NCBI RefSeq assembly: GCF_947258935.1
Contig: NZ_CAMYKH010000008.1
Location: forward strand, 1 to 54,552
DNA from: an uncultured Muriicola sp.
GTDB lineage: Bacteria > Bacteroidota > Bacteroidia > Flavobacteriales > Flavobacteriaceae
Direction: 5' to 3'
DNA: 54,552 nucleotides
Made by a program: the position numbers and the translations under genes. Under the pieces are notes generated by a model. That model was not told the origin of the DNA and searched no databases. It saw only the letters and a list, made by a program, of their open reading frames with translations. Positions 23,031-32,901 of the stretch are shown in pieces (the first letter of the stretch is position 1; each line of letters opens with the position of its first letter).

Positions 23031-25814
23031 ATGACCACAATTACAGAGGTAGATCCAAAGCATAACATTATTATTAAAGGGGCTAAGCTACACAATCTAA
23101 AAAATATTGATGTGGTGATCCCCAGGAATAAATTGGTGGTCATTACCGGTCTTTCCGGTTCAGGTAAATCTAGTCTTGCGTTCGATACCCTGTATGCAGA
23201 AGGTCAAAGACGTTATGTTGAAAGTCTTTCCTCCTATGCCAGACAATTCCTTGGAAAATTAGATAAACCCAAGGTAGATTCAATAAAAGGTATTGCTCCG
23301 GCAATTGCCATAGAACAGAAGGTGAATTCCACCAATCCCAGGTCTACCGTTGGTACAAGCACTGAGATCTATGATTATTTAAAACTATTATTTGCTCGTA
23401 TAGGCAAGACCTATTCCCCCATCTCTGGTAATGAGGTTAAAAAACATAGGGTGACAGATGTGGTCTCTTTTGTTAAGACGTTTGAAGAAAACGCCAAACT
23501 TCTATTATTGGCCCCCATCACCATTCCAGAAGACAGGGATAAGAAGAAAACACTGCAGCTTCTGTCCAAGCAGGGGTATGCCAGGATAAAGTACGGGGGA
23601 ACCATTCACAGAATTGATGAGGAATTGCATCAAAAAGTAGGTGATCAGTTGTACCTGGTGGTAGATAGGATCGTAAAAAAGGATGATGAAGATTTCTACA
23701 ACCGTTTGGCAAATGCCATAGACACAACCTTCTTTGAAGGGAAAGGAGATTGTATTATCGAAGAAGTAGCTACGGGAGAAGAAACACCATTTAGCAATGC
23801 CTTTGAACTAGATGGCATGGTCTTTTTGGAGCCTAACGTCCATTTATTCAGTTTTAATAACCCTTACGGTGCCTGCCCTAAATGTGAGGGGTACGGGGAT
23901 GTAATAGGAATCGATGAAGACCTTGTTATTCCTAATACTTCACTTTCAGTTTACGAAAATGCCGTTTTTCCCTGGCGAGGGGAAAGCATGAGTTGGTATA
24001 GGGATCAACTGGTAAATGCCGCTTATACCTTCGATTTTCCCATACATAAGCCATGGTTTCAGTTAACAGAGGAACAAAAAAATCTTGTTTGGGAAGGCAA
24101 TGAACATTTTATTGGGATAACGAAATTCTTTAAACAACTAGAGGACAAGAGCTACAAGATCCAAAACCGGGTAATGCTTTCCCGCTATCGTGGCAAAACA
24201 CGCTGTCTGGTATGCAAAGGGAAAAGATTGCGCAAAGAAACGGCCTATATAAAGATCAATGGAAGTTCAATATCGGATCTGGTGGAAAGTCCCATAATCC
24301 ATTTAAAAACCTTTGTTGAGGATCTGGTTCTTTCAGATCATGACCAAAAGATCGCCAGCAGATTGCTTAAGGAGATCAACACTCGGTTAGACTTTCTCGA
24401 TAAGGTTGGATTGGGATACTTAACACTCAATCGAAAATCGAACACCCTTTCTGGCGGTGAAAGTCAGCGTATTAACCTGGCCACATCGCTTGGAAGTAGT
24501 CTTGTTGGATCCATGTATATCTTAGATGAGCCCAGTATTGGCCTTCATCCCAGGGATACTGAGAATTTAATTGATGTGCTGTGTTCCTTACGAGATCTTG
24601 GTAATACGGTCATTGTGGTAGAGCACGATGAAGATATAATGAAAGCCGCAGACATTATCATAGACATAGGCCCGGAAGCAGGTACCTTTGGAGGAGAAGT
24701 AGTGGCATGTGGCACTTTTCAGGAGATTCTGATGGCCAATTCCTTAACAGCAGACTACCTAAGTGGAAAGCAAGAAATTGCCGTACCGGAAACGCGTAGA
24801 ACTAGTCCTAATTATATTAAGGTCATAGGTGCAAGGGAGCACAATTTGAATAATATTGATGTAACCATTCCCCTAAACATGCTCACTATTATTACCGGTG
24901 TATCGGGAAGTGGTAAAAGTACCCTGGTTAAAAAGATCTTATATCCGGCTCTTTTAAAAGAGTTGGGAGGATATGGGGCTAAAGCAGGGCAACATACAGA
25001 GATACAAGGGAAATACAAGGATATAAAGCATATAGAATTTGTAGATCAGAACCCCATTGGCAGATCCTCACGATCTAATCCGGTCACTTATATTAAGGCC
25101 TATGATGACATCCGGAATTTATTTGCATCCCAGAAACTGAGCAAGCTCAGAGGCTACCAGGCCAAGCATTTTTCTTTTAATGTTGATGGTGGCCGTTGTG
25201 AAAAATGCAAAGGAGAAGGAGAGATCAGGGTAGAGATGCAATTTATGGCCGATGTGCATTTAGAATGCGATACTTGCGGAGGTAAACGCTTTAAAAAAGA
25301 AATTCTGGAGGTCAACTTTGAAGGGGTCAATATAGATGACGTCTTACATATGACCATAGATAATGCCCTCGACTTTTTTCAGCTTCACCAGCAATCCAAG
25401 ATCGTTTCAAAACTTACTCCTTTACAAGATGTTGGCCTCGGTTATGTTACTCTGGGCCAGTCCTCCTCTACCCTGTCCGGTGGAGAAGCGCAACGTATAA
25501 AGTTAGCTACCTTCCTGGTTAAAGGTGCTTCCAAAGAAAAAGCGCTGTTTATTTTTGACGAACCAACAACGGGCTTGCATTTTCACGATATAAGAAAATT
25601 ATTAAAGTCCTTAGATGCTCTTATTAGCAGTGGGCATTCCGTATTGGTGATTGAGCATAATTTGGAAATGATCAAATGTGCAGATTATTTAATAGATCTG
25701 GGTCCCGGAGGGGGAGAACAGGGAGGAAATTTGGTCTCAGAAGGAACTCCGGAAGAAGTAGTAGCTGGCAAAAATGGGTATACCGCAGCCTATTTGAGAT
25801 CGAAAATTGGGTAA
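23031..25814 (+). CDS. uvrA: UvrA, DNA-damage recognition ATPase of nucleotide excision repair
   Basis: 927 residues, near the usual 940. UvrA dimers find bulky DNA lesions and load UvrB. Two ABC modules are visible: Walker A GLSGSGKSSLAFDT near residue 42 and GVSGSGKSTLV in the second half; signatures TLSGGESQRINLA and TLSGGEAQRIKLA; Walker B MYILDEPSIGLHPRD and FIFDEPTTGLHF. Zinc fingers: CPKCEGYGDV and CLVCKGKRLRKE in the first half and CEKCKGEGE plus CDTCGGKRF in the second. The ATG at 23031 is chosen over a longer frame from 23004 because the -7 promoter element lies in that stretch. No missing key residues seen. Confidence 0.97.
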   Translation: MTTITEVDPKHNIIIKGAKLHNLKNIDVVIPRNKLVVITGLSGSGKSSLAFDTLYAEGQRRYVESLSSYARQFLGKLDKPKVDSIKGIAPAIAIEQKVNSTNPRSTVGTSTEIYDYLKLLFARIGKTYSPISGNEVKKHRVTDVVSFVKTFEENAKLLLLAPITIPEDRDKKKTLQLLSKQGYARIKYGGTIHRIDEELHQKVGDQLYLVVDRIVKKDDEDFYNRLANAIDTTFFEGKGDCIIEEVATGEETPFSNAFELDGMVFLEPNVHLFSFNNPYGACPKCEGYGDVIGIDEDLVIPNTSLSVYENAVFPWRGESMSWYRDQLVNAAYTFDFPIHKPWFQLTEEQKNLVWEGNEHFIGITKFFKQLEDKSYKIQNRVMLSRYRGKTRCLVCKGKRLRKETAYIKINGSSISDLVESPIIHLKTFVEDLVLSDHDQKIASRLLKEINTRLDFLDKVGLGYLTLNRKSNTLSGGESQRINLATSLGSSLVGSMYILDEPSIGLHPRDTENLIDVLCSLRDLGNTVIVVEHDEDIMKAADIIIDIGPEAGTFGGEVVACGTFQEILMANSLTADYLSGKQEIAVPETRRTSPNYIKVIGAREHNLNNIDVTIPLNMLTIITGVSGSGKSTLVKKILYPALLKELGGYGAKAGQHTEIQGKYKDIKHIEFVDQNPIGRSSRSNPVTYIKAYDDIRNLFASQKLSKLRGYQAKHFSFNVDGGRCEKCKGEGEIRVEMQFMADVHLECDTCGGKRFKKEILEVNFEGVNIDDVLHMTIDNALDFFQLHQQSKIVSKLTPLQDVGLGYVTLGQSSSTLSGGEAQRIKLATFLVKGASKEKALFIFDEPTTGLHFHDIRKLLKSLDALISSGHSVLVIEHNLEMIKCADYLIDLGPGGGEQGGNLVSEGTPEEVVAGKNGYTAAYLRSKIG

Positions 25815-26027
25815 AAAGGCCTATTATTGAAATGCATCCCTTTTTTATATTCTAGGCGGCACCTATCCTTCCACTTTTAAGTACTCATTGTGTCTTTTTA
25901 AAATTTATTATATTTTTAATATGCTGCATATCAATATGTTATAAACTATTTCTATTTTCTGGCACGCTGTTTGGTATATCCAAGAGGAATGTAAATAGTT
26001 GCATTCTGAATTTTTAAAATTTGTGTC

Positions 26028-27254
26028 ATGAAAAATCTACTACTCATTTTAGGAGCCTTTGCACTGAGTAGCTCAGTAGGGGCCACGACCTTGGAAGAAA
26101 ACGTTGCTATCAGCAATGTGTTTCGCTATAATAACTCCGTGATCTTTGTGGAAAATGGAATTACCTTTTCTGTTTATCGCGATGGTGAGTTCGATTTTTA
26201 TATTGACAACCAGGTAAATATTGGTGCCAACTTCAACCGTGGCAGAGCCAATGTAACCTTCAATTCAGGATTTGACTATAGTCCTTTCGTTCAGTATGAT
26301 GACTATGGAGCCGTGATCCAGGTAGAGAATGTACCTATATACTATGACTATTACGGTCGTGTTTCTCAAATAGGTGGAATCAATGTTTGGTATAACAACG
26401 GCAGGCTAAGACGTGTTGGTGGCTTGTATGTACACTATAACAATAGAGGTCTATTCAGCAGATTCAATGGATATATAAATGTGTACAACAGGTATTATAC
26501 CTACAACCCATATCACTCTTATTTTGCGAGACCTGCCCTTGGATTTTGTCTGGTGTATAACAACCCTTACAGAAGGTATTATGCCCCGTTACGCTATACT
26601 TATTACAGGCCTTATCACAATAACTATAGAAGAGCCTATGCCAAGGTAGGAAAGCGCTATAGATATAATAACAGGAATGAGAGAAATAGGGTCTATCGTA
26701 ACGACAACCGTGTGGTAGCCAGAAATAATAACAGCAGAAGGAATGATGGGTATGCCCGTAATGATAGACAGTTTCGTGATACTAAAGGTAGACGCGACAA
26801 TGGACAACTGAGGGATACTAAAAGCGGTCGTAGCAATAAAGTAGCTAGTAATGGCAGAACTGCCTCCAGGACTGAAACCATGCGATCTAACAGAAGTATA
26901 GATAGTAAAAGATCTAACAGAAGCGTAGATAGTAAAAGATCTTACAGAAGTATTGATGGTAACAGATCTAGTACTCAGGCAAGAGGTACAAAGTCTACAC
27001 AGGTGAAAAGGAAATCCTCAGGAACCAATGGTAGAAGTAATGTCAGAAAAGCAGTCACGCAAAGAAAAGTGGTACGTACGCCAAGCAAAAATGTCGTAAG
27101 CAGAAGTAAGGCTGCTACCAAACGTCCCGAGCGTGCGCAGAGAACAACTGCTAGTCGCAAGACAACAAGTATAAAAAGAAGTGGTCCTAAAGCAACGTCA
27201 AGATCTGCAAGTAAGACCAATGTAACTCGAAGCAGAAGCAGAAGAGTACAATAA
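26028..27254 (+). CDS. Secreted protein with Tyr/Asn-rich domain and very basic repetitive tail
   Basis: 408 residues. Signal peptide MKNLLLILGAFALSSSVGA. Residues about 20-165 form a beta-rich region with Tyr/Asn repeats (VWYNNGRLRRVGGLYVHYNN). Residues about 165-230 are Tyr/Arg/Asn-rich. From about 230 to the end the protein is almost only Arg, Ser, Lys, Asn, Thr, with a 9-residue repeat RSNRSIDSK in near-copies, corresponding to a 27-base tandem repeat at 26883-26963. I recall similar flavobacterial proteins with a variable basic tail but know no function; cell-wall, extracellular-matrix or nucleic-acid binding are possibilities only. Isolated gene closed by the hairpin at 27283-27318. Confidence 0.8.
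   Translation: MKNLLLILGAFALSSSVGATTLEENVAISNVFRYNNSVIFVENGITFSVYRDGEFDFYIDNQVNIGANFNRGRANVTFNSGFDYSPFVQYDDYGAVIQVENVPIYYDYYGRVSQIGGINVWYNNGRLRRVGGLYVHYNNRGLFSRFNGYINVYNRYYTYNPYHSYFARPALGFCLVYNNPYRRYYAPLRYTYYRPYHNNYRRAYAKVGKRYRYNNRNERNRVYRNDNRVVARNNNSRRNDGYARNDRQFRDTKGRRDNGQLRDTKSGRSNKVASNGRTASRTETMRSNRSIDSKRSNRSVDSKRSYRSIDGNRSSTQARGTKSTQVKRKSSGTNGRSNVRKAVTQRKVVRTPSKNVVSRSKAATKRPERAQRTTASRKTTSIKRSGPKATSRSASKTNVTRSRSRRVQ
26883..26963 (+). repeat. 27-base in-frame tandem repeat, three copies
   Basis: Units start at 26883, 26910 and 26937, each about AGATCTAACAGAAG then TATAGATAGTAAA, encoding RSN(Y)RSI(V)DS(G)K(N). The third unit differs at several positions. Expected to expand or contract by slippage. 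Confidence 0.85.
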
Positions 27255-27282
27255 GATAGTTTTTTAGGTTGGTTAGTTGGTA

Positions 27283-27318
27283 AGCCCCGCGGTGGATTCG
27301 TCCCTGCGGGGTTTTTAT
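27283..27318 (+). terminator. Terminator after the basic-tail protein
   Basis: CCCCGC (27285-27290), a loop of 15, GCGGGG (27306-27311), then a T run. It also lies just past the 3' end of the minus-strand flippase gene, but the T run suits the plus strand. Confidence 0.8.
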
Positions 27319-27367
27319 TTGTACTACTCCACAGTTAAATTTAAAAAAAGTAAGCTTTCCAATTACA

Positions 27368-28825
27368 TTATTTTGGCCCTAAATATTTTGACAAGACACC
27401 AAAAACATCTTCCGATATTTTAAAACGATAAAGAACCGCTATGTACATCGCAATGATCAAGAGACTTTTTAGCGCAATATTGACCAAGGGATGAAAAGGG
27501 AATTGTAAGGCATAGAAAATAGCACAAACCACAAGTAAGAGAAAGATCACCTTAAATGTTTCTTTCGTAAATGGCTGAAGATCTAATTTTTGCTTTACAT
27601 AGAGTAGTTTTAAAAGATTATAGATAAAAACAGCAATAAAAGTAGCAAGTGCAGCCCCCTCTATCCCAATCCTGGGAATAAGATACCAGTTAAAAAGGAT
27701 GGTACAAATAGCAAGAAAAACCCCCAGAAACAAGATGGCCCTATAGTGATCAGAATTGTAAAGAATGGCATTGTTATTCCCCAACATGGCATCGAACAAC
27801 TTCGCCAACCCGATCAGCAGGACAATGTTAAATCCGCCCCGGTAATTTTCAGGAAGGAGAAGATAGAGATCTCCCAGATTTAAAAGGATCAGCACAAAAA
27901 TAAGGCCTGAGATGATAAAAAGTGTGAGGGAACTTTTGTGGTACAGGACCCCTAAACCTTCTTTGTCTTTTTGATTTAAAAGAGCCGCAGTCATGGGATA
28001 GGTTATCTGATGCATCGCACGTGAGGGCACGGAGATCACTGTGGCAATAAATACGGCTACAGTATAATAGGCAACTTTCTCAATTTCAATAAACTGGTTG
28101 ATCATAAATTTATCGACCTCCAACAAAATCACCGCAGTAGAACCTCCTAATATGATCAGAAAACTATACGTAAGGATAGTTCTGAAATTATGAGGAACCT
28201 TTAAATTTAAAGAAGGCATCCTAAGCCAATACGCATAAATTTTCATGATTAGTGTTCTCAAAAGATAAACACCAACAAGGGCCTTTAAGAATGTGTCAAT
28301 AGAGATATAATTCGCATAAACACCAAAAAGCAACAACATCACCCCTACCCTGGTAAAGATCTCTTTCATGAAATTTCCAAAAACGGATCTCATATGGATA
28401 CGAGACCAGGAATAAAAGATCTCAAAATAGGCCATCGCCATGGCAATAAGGAAAATGTGCCAAACGTAGTCCTTCACGATCAAATTACGTTGCCCTATGA
28501 AGTTGCCAATAGTATCATTCGCTATATAGCTGAACAATCCAATAGGAATAATTAAAACAAGCGGCAATACCAACATAAAGGCAAGAAACCCATCTTGCGA
28601 TTTTTTCTCTGTGTACCCGCTAAAAAACTTGATCATGGTATTTGGTACTCCAAGGGCTAAAACGGGCATCAGGATGGCCGAGGTAGCCAAGATTACCCCC
28701 ACAAGGCCATAATAGGTGTCCGTTAGAAAACGGGCATAGAGAAACAGCGTATTGATGGCCCCAATAGCAAAACCTATATAGGTAATGACCATATTGCTCA
28801 ATGACTGTTTAAATACAATTCCCAT
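27368..28825 (-). CDS. Oligosaccharide flippase family protein (Wzx-like)
   Basis: 485 residues, with about 12-14 predicted membrane helices (for example SNMVITYIGFAIGAINTLFL at the start and NLLKLLYVKQKL near the end). The arrangement fits the polysaccharide-transporter family that moves lipid-linked glycans across the inner membrane. Regions such as GVPNTMIKFFSGY and SRAMHQITYPMTAALL are typical. It ends the minus-strand operon; its ATG overlaps the stop of the GT gene by one base (TAATG). The substrate is unknown. Confidence 0.88.
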   Translation of the reverse strand: MGIVFKQSLSNMVITYIGFAIGAINTLFLYARFLTDTYYGLVGVILATSAILMPVLALGVPNTMIKFFSGYTEKKSQDGFLAFMLVLPLVLIIPIGLFSYIANDTIGNFIGQRNLIVKDYVWHIFLIAMAMAYFEIFYSWSRIHMRSVFGNFMKEIFTRVGVMLLLFGVYANYISIDTFLKALVGVYLLRTLIMKIYAYWLRMPSLNLKVPHNFRTILTYSFLIILGGSTAVILLEVDKFMINQFIEIEKVAYYTVAVFIATVISVPSRAMHQITYPMTAALLNQKDKEGLGVLYHKSSLTLFIISGLIFVLILLNLGDLYLLLPENYRGGFNIVLLIGLAKLFDAMLGNNNAILYNSDHYRAILFLGVFLAICTILFNWYLIPRIGIEGAALATFIAVFIYNLLKLLYVKQKLDLQPFTKETFKVIFLLLVVCAIFYALQFPFHPLVNIALKSLLIIAMYIAVLYRFKISEDVFGVLSKYLGPK

Positions 28826-30096
28826 TATAGTTGCGCTGCTAATTTTTTGGTCAATTCCTTTCTGCTAAACTTTTCAATACCGGATACTGGTATTACAAGT
28901 GATTTATTTTTGTAGGCTTCAAACCATTTCCAAATGGTTTCTTTGAGCTCTTTTTCATTTTCATATGTAAATACCATTCCGGCCCCGGTGTCCCGTACCA
29001 GGTCTCCTGCCTCCCATCCGGCAGGACCAATCGCCAATATAGGACGTCTGGCTGCCAAATATTCAAATAATTTCCCTGGAATGATCCCTTTGGTCTGCTC
29101 AGAGTTGATCTCAGCCAATAACAAGACCTGAGAACTTTGTTGAGCTTTTAGAGCCTCTTCATGGGGAAGATATGGCAACACCTTTACTGCACTTCCTAAG
29201 TGGTGTTCGTTGATATCCTTTATCACGTCCTCACTTACCACACCTACGAGCTGTATTTGCAATACTTTTTTAAAGTTTGGATGTTCCTTTGTTAATTCTG
29301 ACAAAACACGCCAGAGTACTTTCGGGTTCCTTTCAGACAAGAGAGAGCCAATGTGAGAAATAGTGAAATCAGTATCGAGTTCCGCCCTACCATCAAAGTC
29401 TGTATTGAACCCATTTGTAATAACCGTTATTGGTCTCTTAGTAATGGCACTGAATTCTTGTTTAGTGGTCTTACTGGTCACAATGATCTCATCTGCCTCA
29501 TTGAGCACATTGTGTTCTAAAGCCTTGTGTTTCTTTTGAGAACGCATGGTTAATCTCAGTTCCTTATGGTAGCCTATGGAGGTCCATGGATCCCGGAAAT
29601 CGGCTATCCATTTAACTGCTTTACGCTGTTTTAACCCCATCCCTATAAGGTGCAGGCTATGAGGCGGACCGGAAGTGATCACAGTCTGAATTTGTTCTTT
29701 GTCAATGATATCTGTCAAGAATTGAATGGATGGTTTAACCCAAAATGTACGAGCATCGGGAATAAAGAAATTACCCCGTACCCATAGAAATATGCGCTCT
29801 AATAAAGATTGCTTTTTAGACTTAATGATCCCCGAACTTATTCGACTTGTTTTATTACTTGAAATTAACGAAGCCAGCTTATAAGGTTCCCAAATAGCAT
29901 TTTGATAGATGGTTAGCCCTTCAGGAACCTCTTTTATTAAACTGTTATCTTTTATTGGATAATGTGGATCTTTTGGTATGTATAGGATAGGTTCTACTCC
30001 GTTTTCCGGTAAAAACTTGATAAAATTTAGCCATCGCTGAACTCCCGGTCCTCCCGCCGGGGGCCAATAATAGGTCACGATGAGTACCTTTTTCAT
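28825..30096 (-). CDS. Family 4-like glycosyltransferase
   Basis: 423 residues with an open-type GT-B fold: N-terminal VLIVTYYWPPAGGPGVQRWL (the PPxGGxGVxR acceptor-side loop) and a C-terminal donor site near LAEINSEQTKGIIPGKLFEYLAARRPILAIGP, where the G-(x)-KLFEYLA motif with its Glu binds the nucleotide sugar. No signal peptide; membrane-associated in the cytoplasm. Start ATG 30096 overlaps the YfhO stop by four bases (ATGA), and its own stop overlaps the flippase start, so the three are translated together for surface-glycan assembly. Confidence 0.92.
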   Translation of the reverse strand: MKKVLIVTYYWPPAGGPGVQRWLNFIKFLPENGVEPILYIPKDPHYPIKDNSLIKEVPEGLTIYQNAIWEPYKLASLISSNKTSRISSGIIKSKKQSLLERIFLWVRGNFFIPDARTFWVKPSIQFLTDIIDKEQIQTVITSGPPHSLHLIGMGLKQRKAVKWIADFRDPWTSIGYHKELRLTMRSQKKHKALEHNVLNEADEIIVTSKTTKQEFSAITKRPITVITNGFNTDFDGRAELDTDFTISHIGSLLSERNPKVLWRVLSELTKEHPNFKKVLQIQLVGVVSEDVIKDINEHHLGSAVKVLPYLPHEEALKAQQSSQVLLLAEINSEQTKGIIPGKLFEYLAARRPILAIGPAGWEAGDLVRDTGAGMVFTYENEKELKETIWKWFEAYKNKSLVIPVSGIEKFSRKELTKKLAAQL

Positions 30097-32531
30097 GTTT
30101 GTCGTTTCATTTTCCTACGTCTCCAAAACGTGAAAAAACCTCCTCCTATAAAAATCACTGCCAAAAGCAAAGAGCTCGCCAAAGAAATAGTACTTCCCTG
30201 AGCAACCACTTCGGGTTCAAAGGCAAATTGTATCTCATGTTTTCCAGCGGGTATCTTTAGCGCTCTTAAGCCATAATTTACGCGGAAATGAGGAACTTTT
30301 TGGCCATCTAAATAGGCATTCCACCCATTTGAGTAATACAATTCTGAGAAGACCACTACCCCATCATGATCATTAGAGGTTTTATACAGGAGCTTGTTAG
30401 GCTGGTAATTTTGCAGGGATACGTTAGATGTAGAATCTACCTGGAATCTGAATTGATTGATCAAAGGAAAATCTTGAGTATTAACAACTGCCTGGCTGCT
30501 TAGATCTAAACTATCCAAGGCCATGATCTCCTCATTGGCGGAGCTAACAGGAAGCAGGAGCGCAACGAACCATGCACTGCCGTTAGCCTCAGGATTGATG
30601 GAAGCTACGCGCTTTCCTTCCTCATTTTGCTGTAGTACGTACTTTACATTCAGCATATTGAGTACCTGTCTGTTGTTTTTATAAATGTGATAATCAAAAA
30701 GATCTTGAATAACAGCTGGTTTAGCCGCATGGTATCCACCTATTGACTTGTGGAAATATGAGGTCCTGGCACCATTAAGGCCCTCAGAGCTATCGTACAC
30801 GCGGTATACAGTGGTGTCTGTAATGATCTGTTTATCAACGGACGTTTCCTGAAATGGCTGATTCATCATTCTTCTCGACACAAAATCGTCTGTATTTACA
30901 TAACGAAGGGCAACTCCAACAAGATCTAAGCAGATCAATAAGCCAAGGATAAGGACCATTATAGACTTACTTATTTTTGTTTTGATAAATAGCCAAAGTG
31001 CTGCTGCTGCAAGAATAACATAGATGATAGATCGGAAGCTGTCATTAAGATAGACGGCTTCTCTGTCTCTTTTGATCATAGCCAACACCTCATCTCCAAA
31101 ATAACGCAGATAGGCACCATCATTAAGTCCGTTAAAATCGAACATTCCCTTTAATAATAAAATGGCAACGCCTAGTCCACCCGTAATAAATACCGATAAC
31201 TTTAATGCCCTTAACTTTTGAGCAGCTGAAACTTCTTTATTAAGCAAGGCTGAAAGTCCCAAAATAGCCAGAATGGGAACACATAATTCCAGCACAACCT
31301 GTATGGAAGAAACCGCCCTAAATTTATTATACAACGGAAAATAATCGATCATAAAATCGGTCAGAATACCAAAATTCTTGCCCCAGGAGAGCAAAAGTGA
31401 TAGCAATACCCCCCCTAACAACCACCATTTGGTTTTTTCTTTTACCAAAAAAAGACCCATTATAAAAAGGAATATTAATATCGCCCCAACATAGGCAGGC
31501 CCGGCCACCCCGGGTTGCTCACCCCAATACAGAGGAAGCCCTCTTGAAAACTCTAAAGCCTGTGACCTGGGCAGTCCCTGATTAGTCAAATACTCGTATG
31601 CTTTGGACTTTGCGCCAAGGTCCTCGCTATTAGAGCCACCAAACATTCTGGGCACAAATAGATCTAAGGATTCTACTATTCCATAGCTATATTGTGTGAT
31701 ATATTCTTTATCGAGCCCTATTAATTGTTCTTTGGGAGAGCCATCCGGATTTATGGTCAATTCTGAAGTTCCCCTGGTGCTCCAGTCTGCATATTCCTTT
31801 GTTGCCATAAGGGCTGTAGCATTCACAGCTATTCCCAGCACTACTGCCATGATCAATATTCCTATAGCGCTCAAATAAGCGGCTATTGTCCTATGTTTAA
31901 TGGCGTCTATCAGCAGTACCAATCCCATTACAAGCACCAACAGCATAAAGTAGTAGGTCATTTGATAATGGTTGGCATTGATCTCCAGTGCCATGGCAAC
32001 AGCGGTAAGTATAAAGCCCCAAAAATATTGCTTTCTGAAGGTTAAGAAGATACCGCCCAAGATCATTGGGAGATAGGCTATGGCATGTGCCTTTGCATTA
32101 TGTCCAACACCAAGGATTATGATCAAATAGGTAGAAAAACCAAAGGCGAGTGCCCCTAAAACAGCTAGCCTGTAATCGATCTTCATACAACACAAAAGAA
32201 TATAGAAGCCAAGGAAATAAAGAAATAAGTAATCTGCCGGTCGCGGAAGGAATCGCAACACCCGATCCAATTTTTTTACATAATTATGAGGATAATTTGC
32301 TCCAAGCTGATAGGTGGGCATTCCACCAAAGGCACCATTGGTCCAGTAAGGTTCTGTTTTGTTCGACTCCCTAAAGTCGTTTTGCTCCTTGGCCATCCCG
32401 GTGTACTGGATAATGTCTGATTGTTCTATTACTTTTCCCTGCAAGACAGGGTGGAAATAGGCCAAGGCTACTACCACAAAAAAAGTGAGGACAAAAAAGT
32501 GGGTGAAAAATTCTTTGGAGATACCCTTCAT
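30093..32531 (-). CDS. YfhO family membrane protein
   Basis: 812 residues: an N-terminal helix (FFTHFFVLTFFVVVALAYF), about a dozen hydrophobic helices up to residue about 560, a large extracytoplasmic C-terminal domain, and a last helix (LLLAVIFIGGGFFTFW) with a basic tail. EPYWTNGAFGGMPTYQL, FSTYLIIILGVGHNAKAHAI and GSAWFVALLLPV recall the bacterial YfhO membrane proteins, related to GT-C-type glycosyltransferases and needed for glycosylation of cell-wall polymers in Firmicutes. Function here is inferred as glycan or lipid modification. Operon with the downstream GT4 and flippase. Confidence 0.88.
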   Translation of the reverse strand: MKGISKEFFTHFFVLTFFVVVALAYFHPVLQGKVIEQSDIIQYTGMAKEQNDFRESNKTEPYWTNGAFGGMPTYQLGANYPHNYVKKLDRVLRFLPRPADYLFLYFLGFYILLCCMKIDYRLAVLGALAFGFSTYLIIILGVGHNAKAHAIAYLPMILGGIFLTFRKQYFWGFILTAVAMALEINANHYQMTYYFMLLVLVMGLVLLIDAIKHRTIAAYLSAIGILIMAVVLGIAVNATALMATKEYADWSTRGTSELTINPDGSPKEQLIGLDKEYITQYSYGIVESLDLFVPRMFGGSNSEDLGAKSKAYEYLTNQGLPRSQALEFSRGLPLYWGEQPGVAGPAYVGAILIFLFIMGLFLVKEKTKWWLLGGVLLSLLLSWGKNFGILTDFMIDYFPLYNKFRAVSSIQVVLELCVPILAILGLSALLNKEVSAAQKLRALKLSVFITGGLGVAILLLKGMFDFNGLNDGAYLRYFGDEVLAMIKRDREAVYLNDSFRSIIYVILAAAALWLFIKTKISKSIMVLILGLLICLDLVGVALRYVNTDDFVSRRMMNQPFQETSVDKQIITDTTVYRVYDSSEGLNGARTSYFHKSIGGYHAAKPAVIQDLFDYHIYKNNRQVLNMLNVKYVLQQNEEGKRVASINPEANGSAWFVALLLPVSSANEEIMALDSLDLSSQAVVNTQDFPLINQFRFQVDSTSNVSLQNYQPNKLLYKTSNDHDGVVVFSELYYSNGWNAYLDGQKVPHFRVNYGLRALKIPAGKHEIQFAFEPEVVAQGSTISLASSLLLAVIFIGGGFFTFWRRRKMKRQT

Positions 32532-32550
32532 TGAAAGCTTAATACTTAAA

Positions 32551-32814
32551 TTATTCTATTTCCTCAAAATCTATGTACTCCCCTACTTGTTTCGAGGATC
32601 CTGAAGAATCGTTTGCTTTTTTTGAATTATGTTGGTCGTGAACTCTCTGTTCACTATTGTTTCCACCCATATTTGCTTGCTCGAAGACATCTCTGAAGTG
32701 CCTTTCAGTCTTTTTCGCCGCATAATTGAAAACCTTTGGTGCCAACCATCTTCCAATTAACTTGAGAAGGTAGTACACCAAAATGATGATCAATAGTGTC
32801 TTTAAAAAACCCAT
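32551..32814 (-). CDS. DUF4834 family small membrane protein
   Basis: 87 residues: one N-terminal helix (GFLKTLLIIILVYYLLKLIG), a basic segment RWLAPKVFNYAAKKTERHFR, and an acidic, Ser/Asn-rich disordered end (GEYIDFEEIE). The order and the terminal EYIDFEEIE motif match DUF4834, always short and found next to YfhO genes in Flavobacteriia. First gene of the minus-strand operon (19 bases before the YfhO start). Function unknown. Confidence 0.85.
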   Translation of the reverse strand: MGFLKTLLIIILVYYLLKLIGRWLAPKVFNYAAKKTERHFRDVFEQANMGGNNSEQRVHDQHNSKKANDSSGSSKQVGEYIDFEEIE

Positions 32815-32901
32815 ATTTTATTTACTATTTATATCAAAAGTACAATTCCAACGTTGTAATAGCAGCACAAATGTCTTAAAAGTTTAATAAAATAGCGCCT
32901 A

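Noticed and set aside
26883-26963. The 27-base direct repeats as a CRISPR or attachment site
   Set aside because: They are contiguous, in frame and encode a peptide repeat; there are no spacers.
26589-27220. Leu/Val-rich minus-strand ORFs opposite the basic-tail protein
   Set aside because: They are shadows caused by the Arg/Ser/Asn codon pattern of the plus-strand repeat region.
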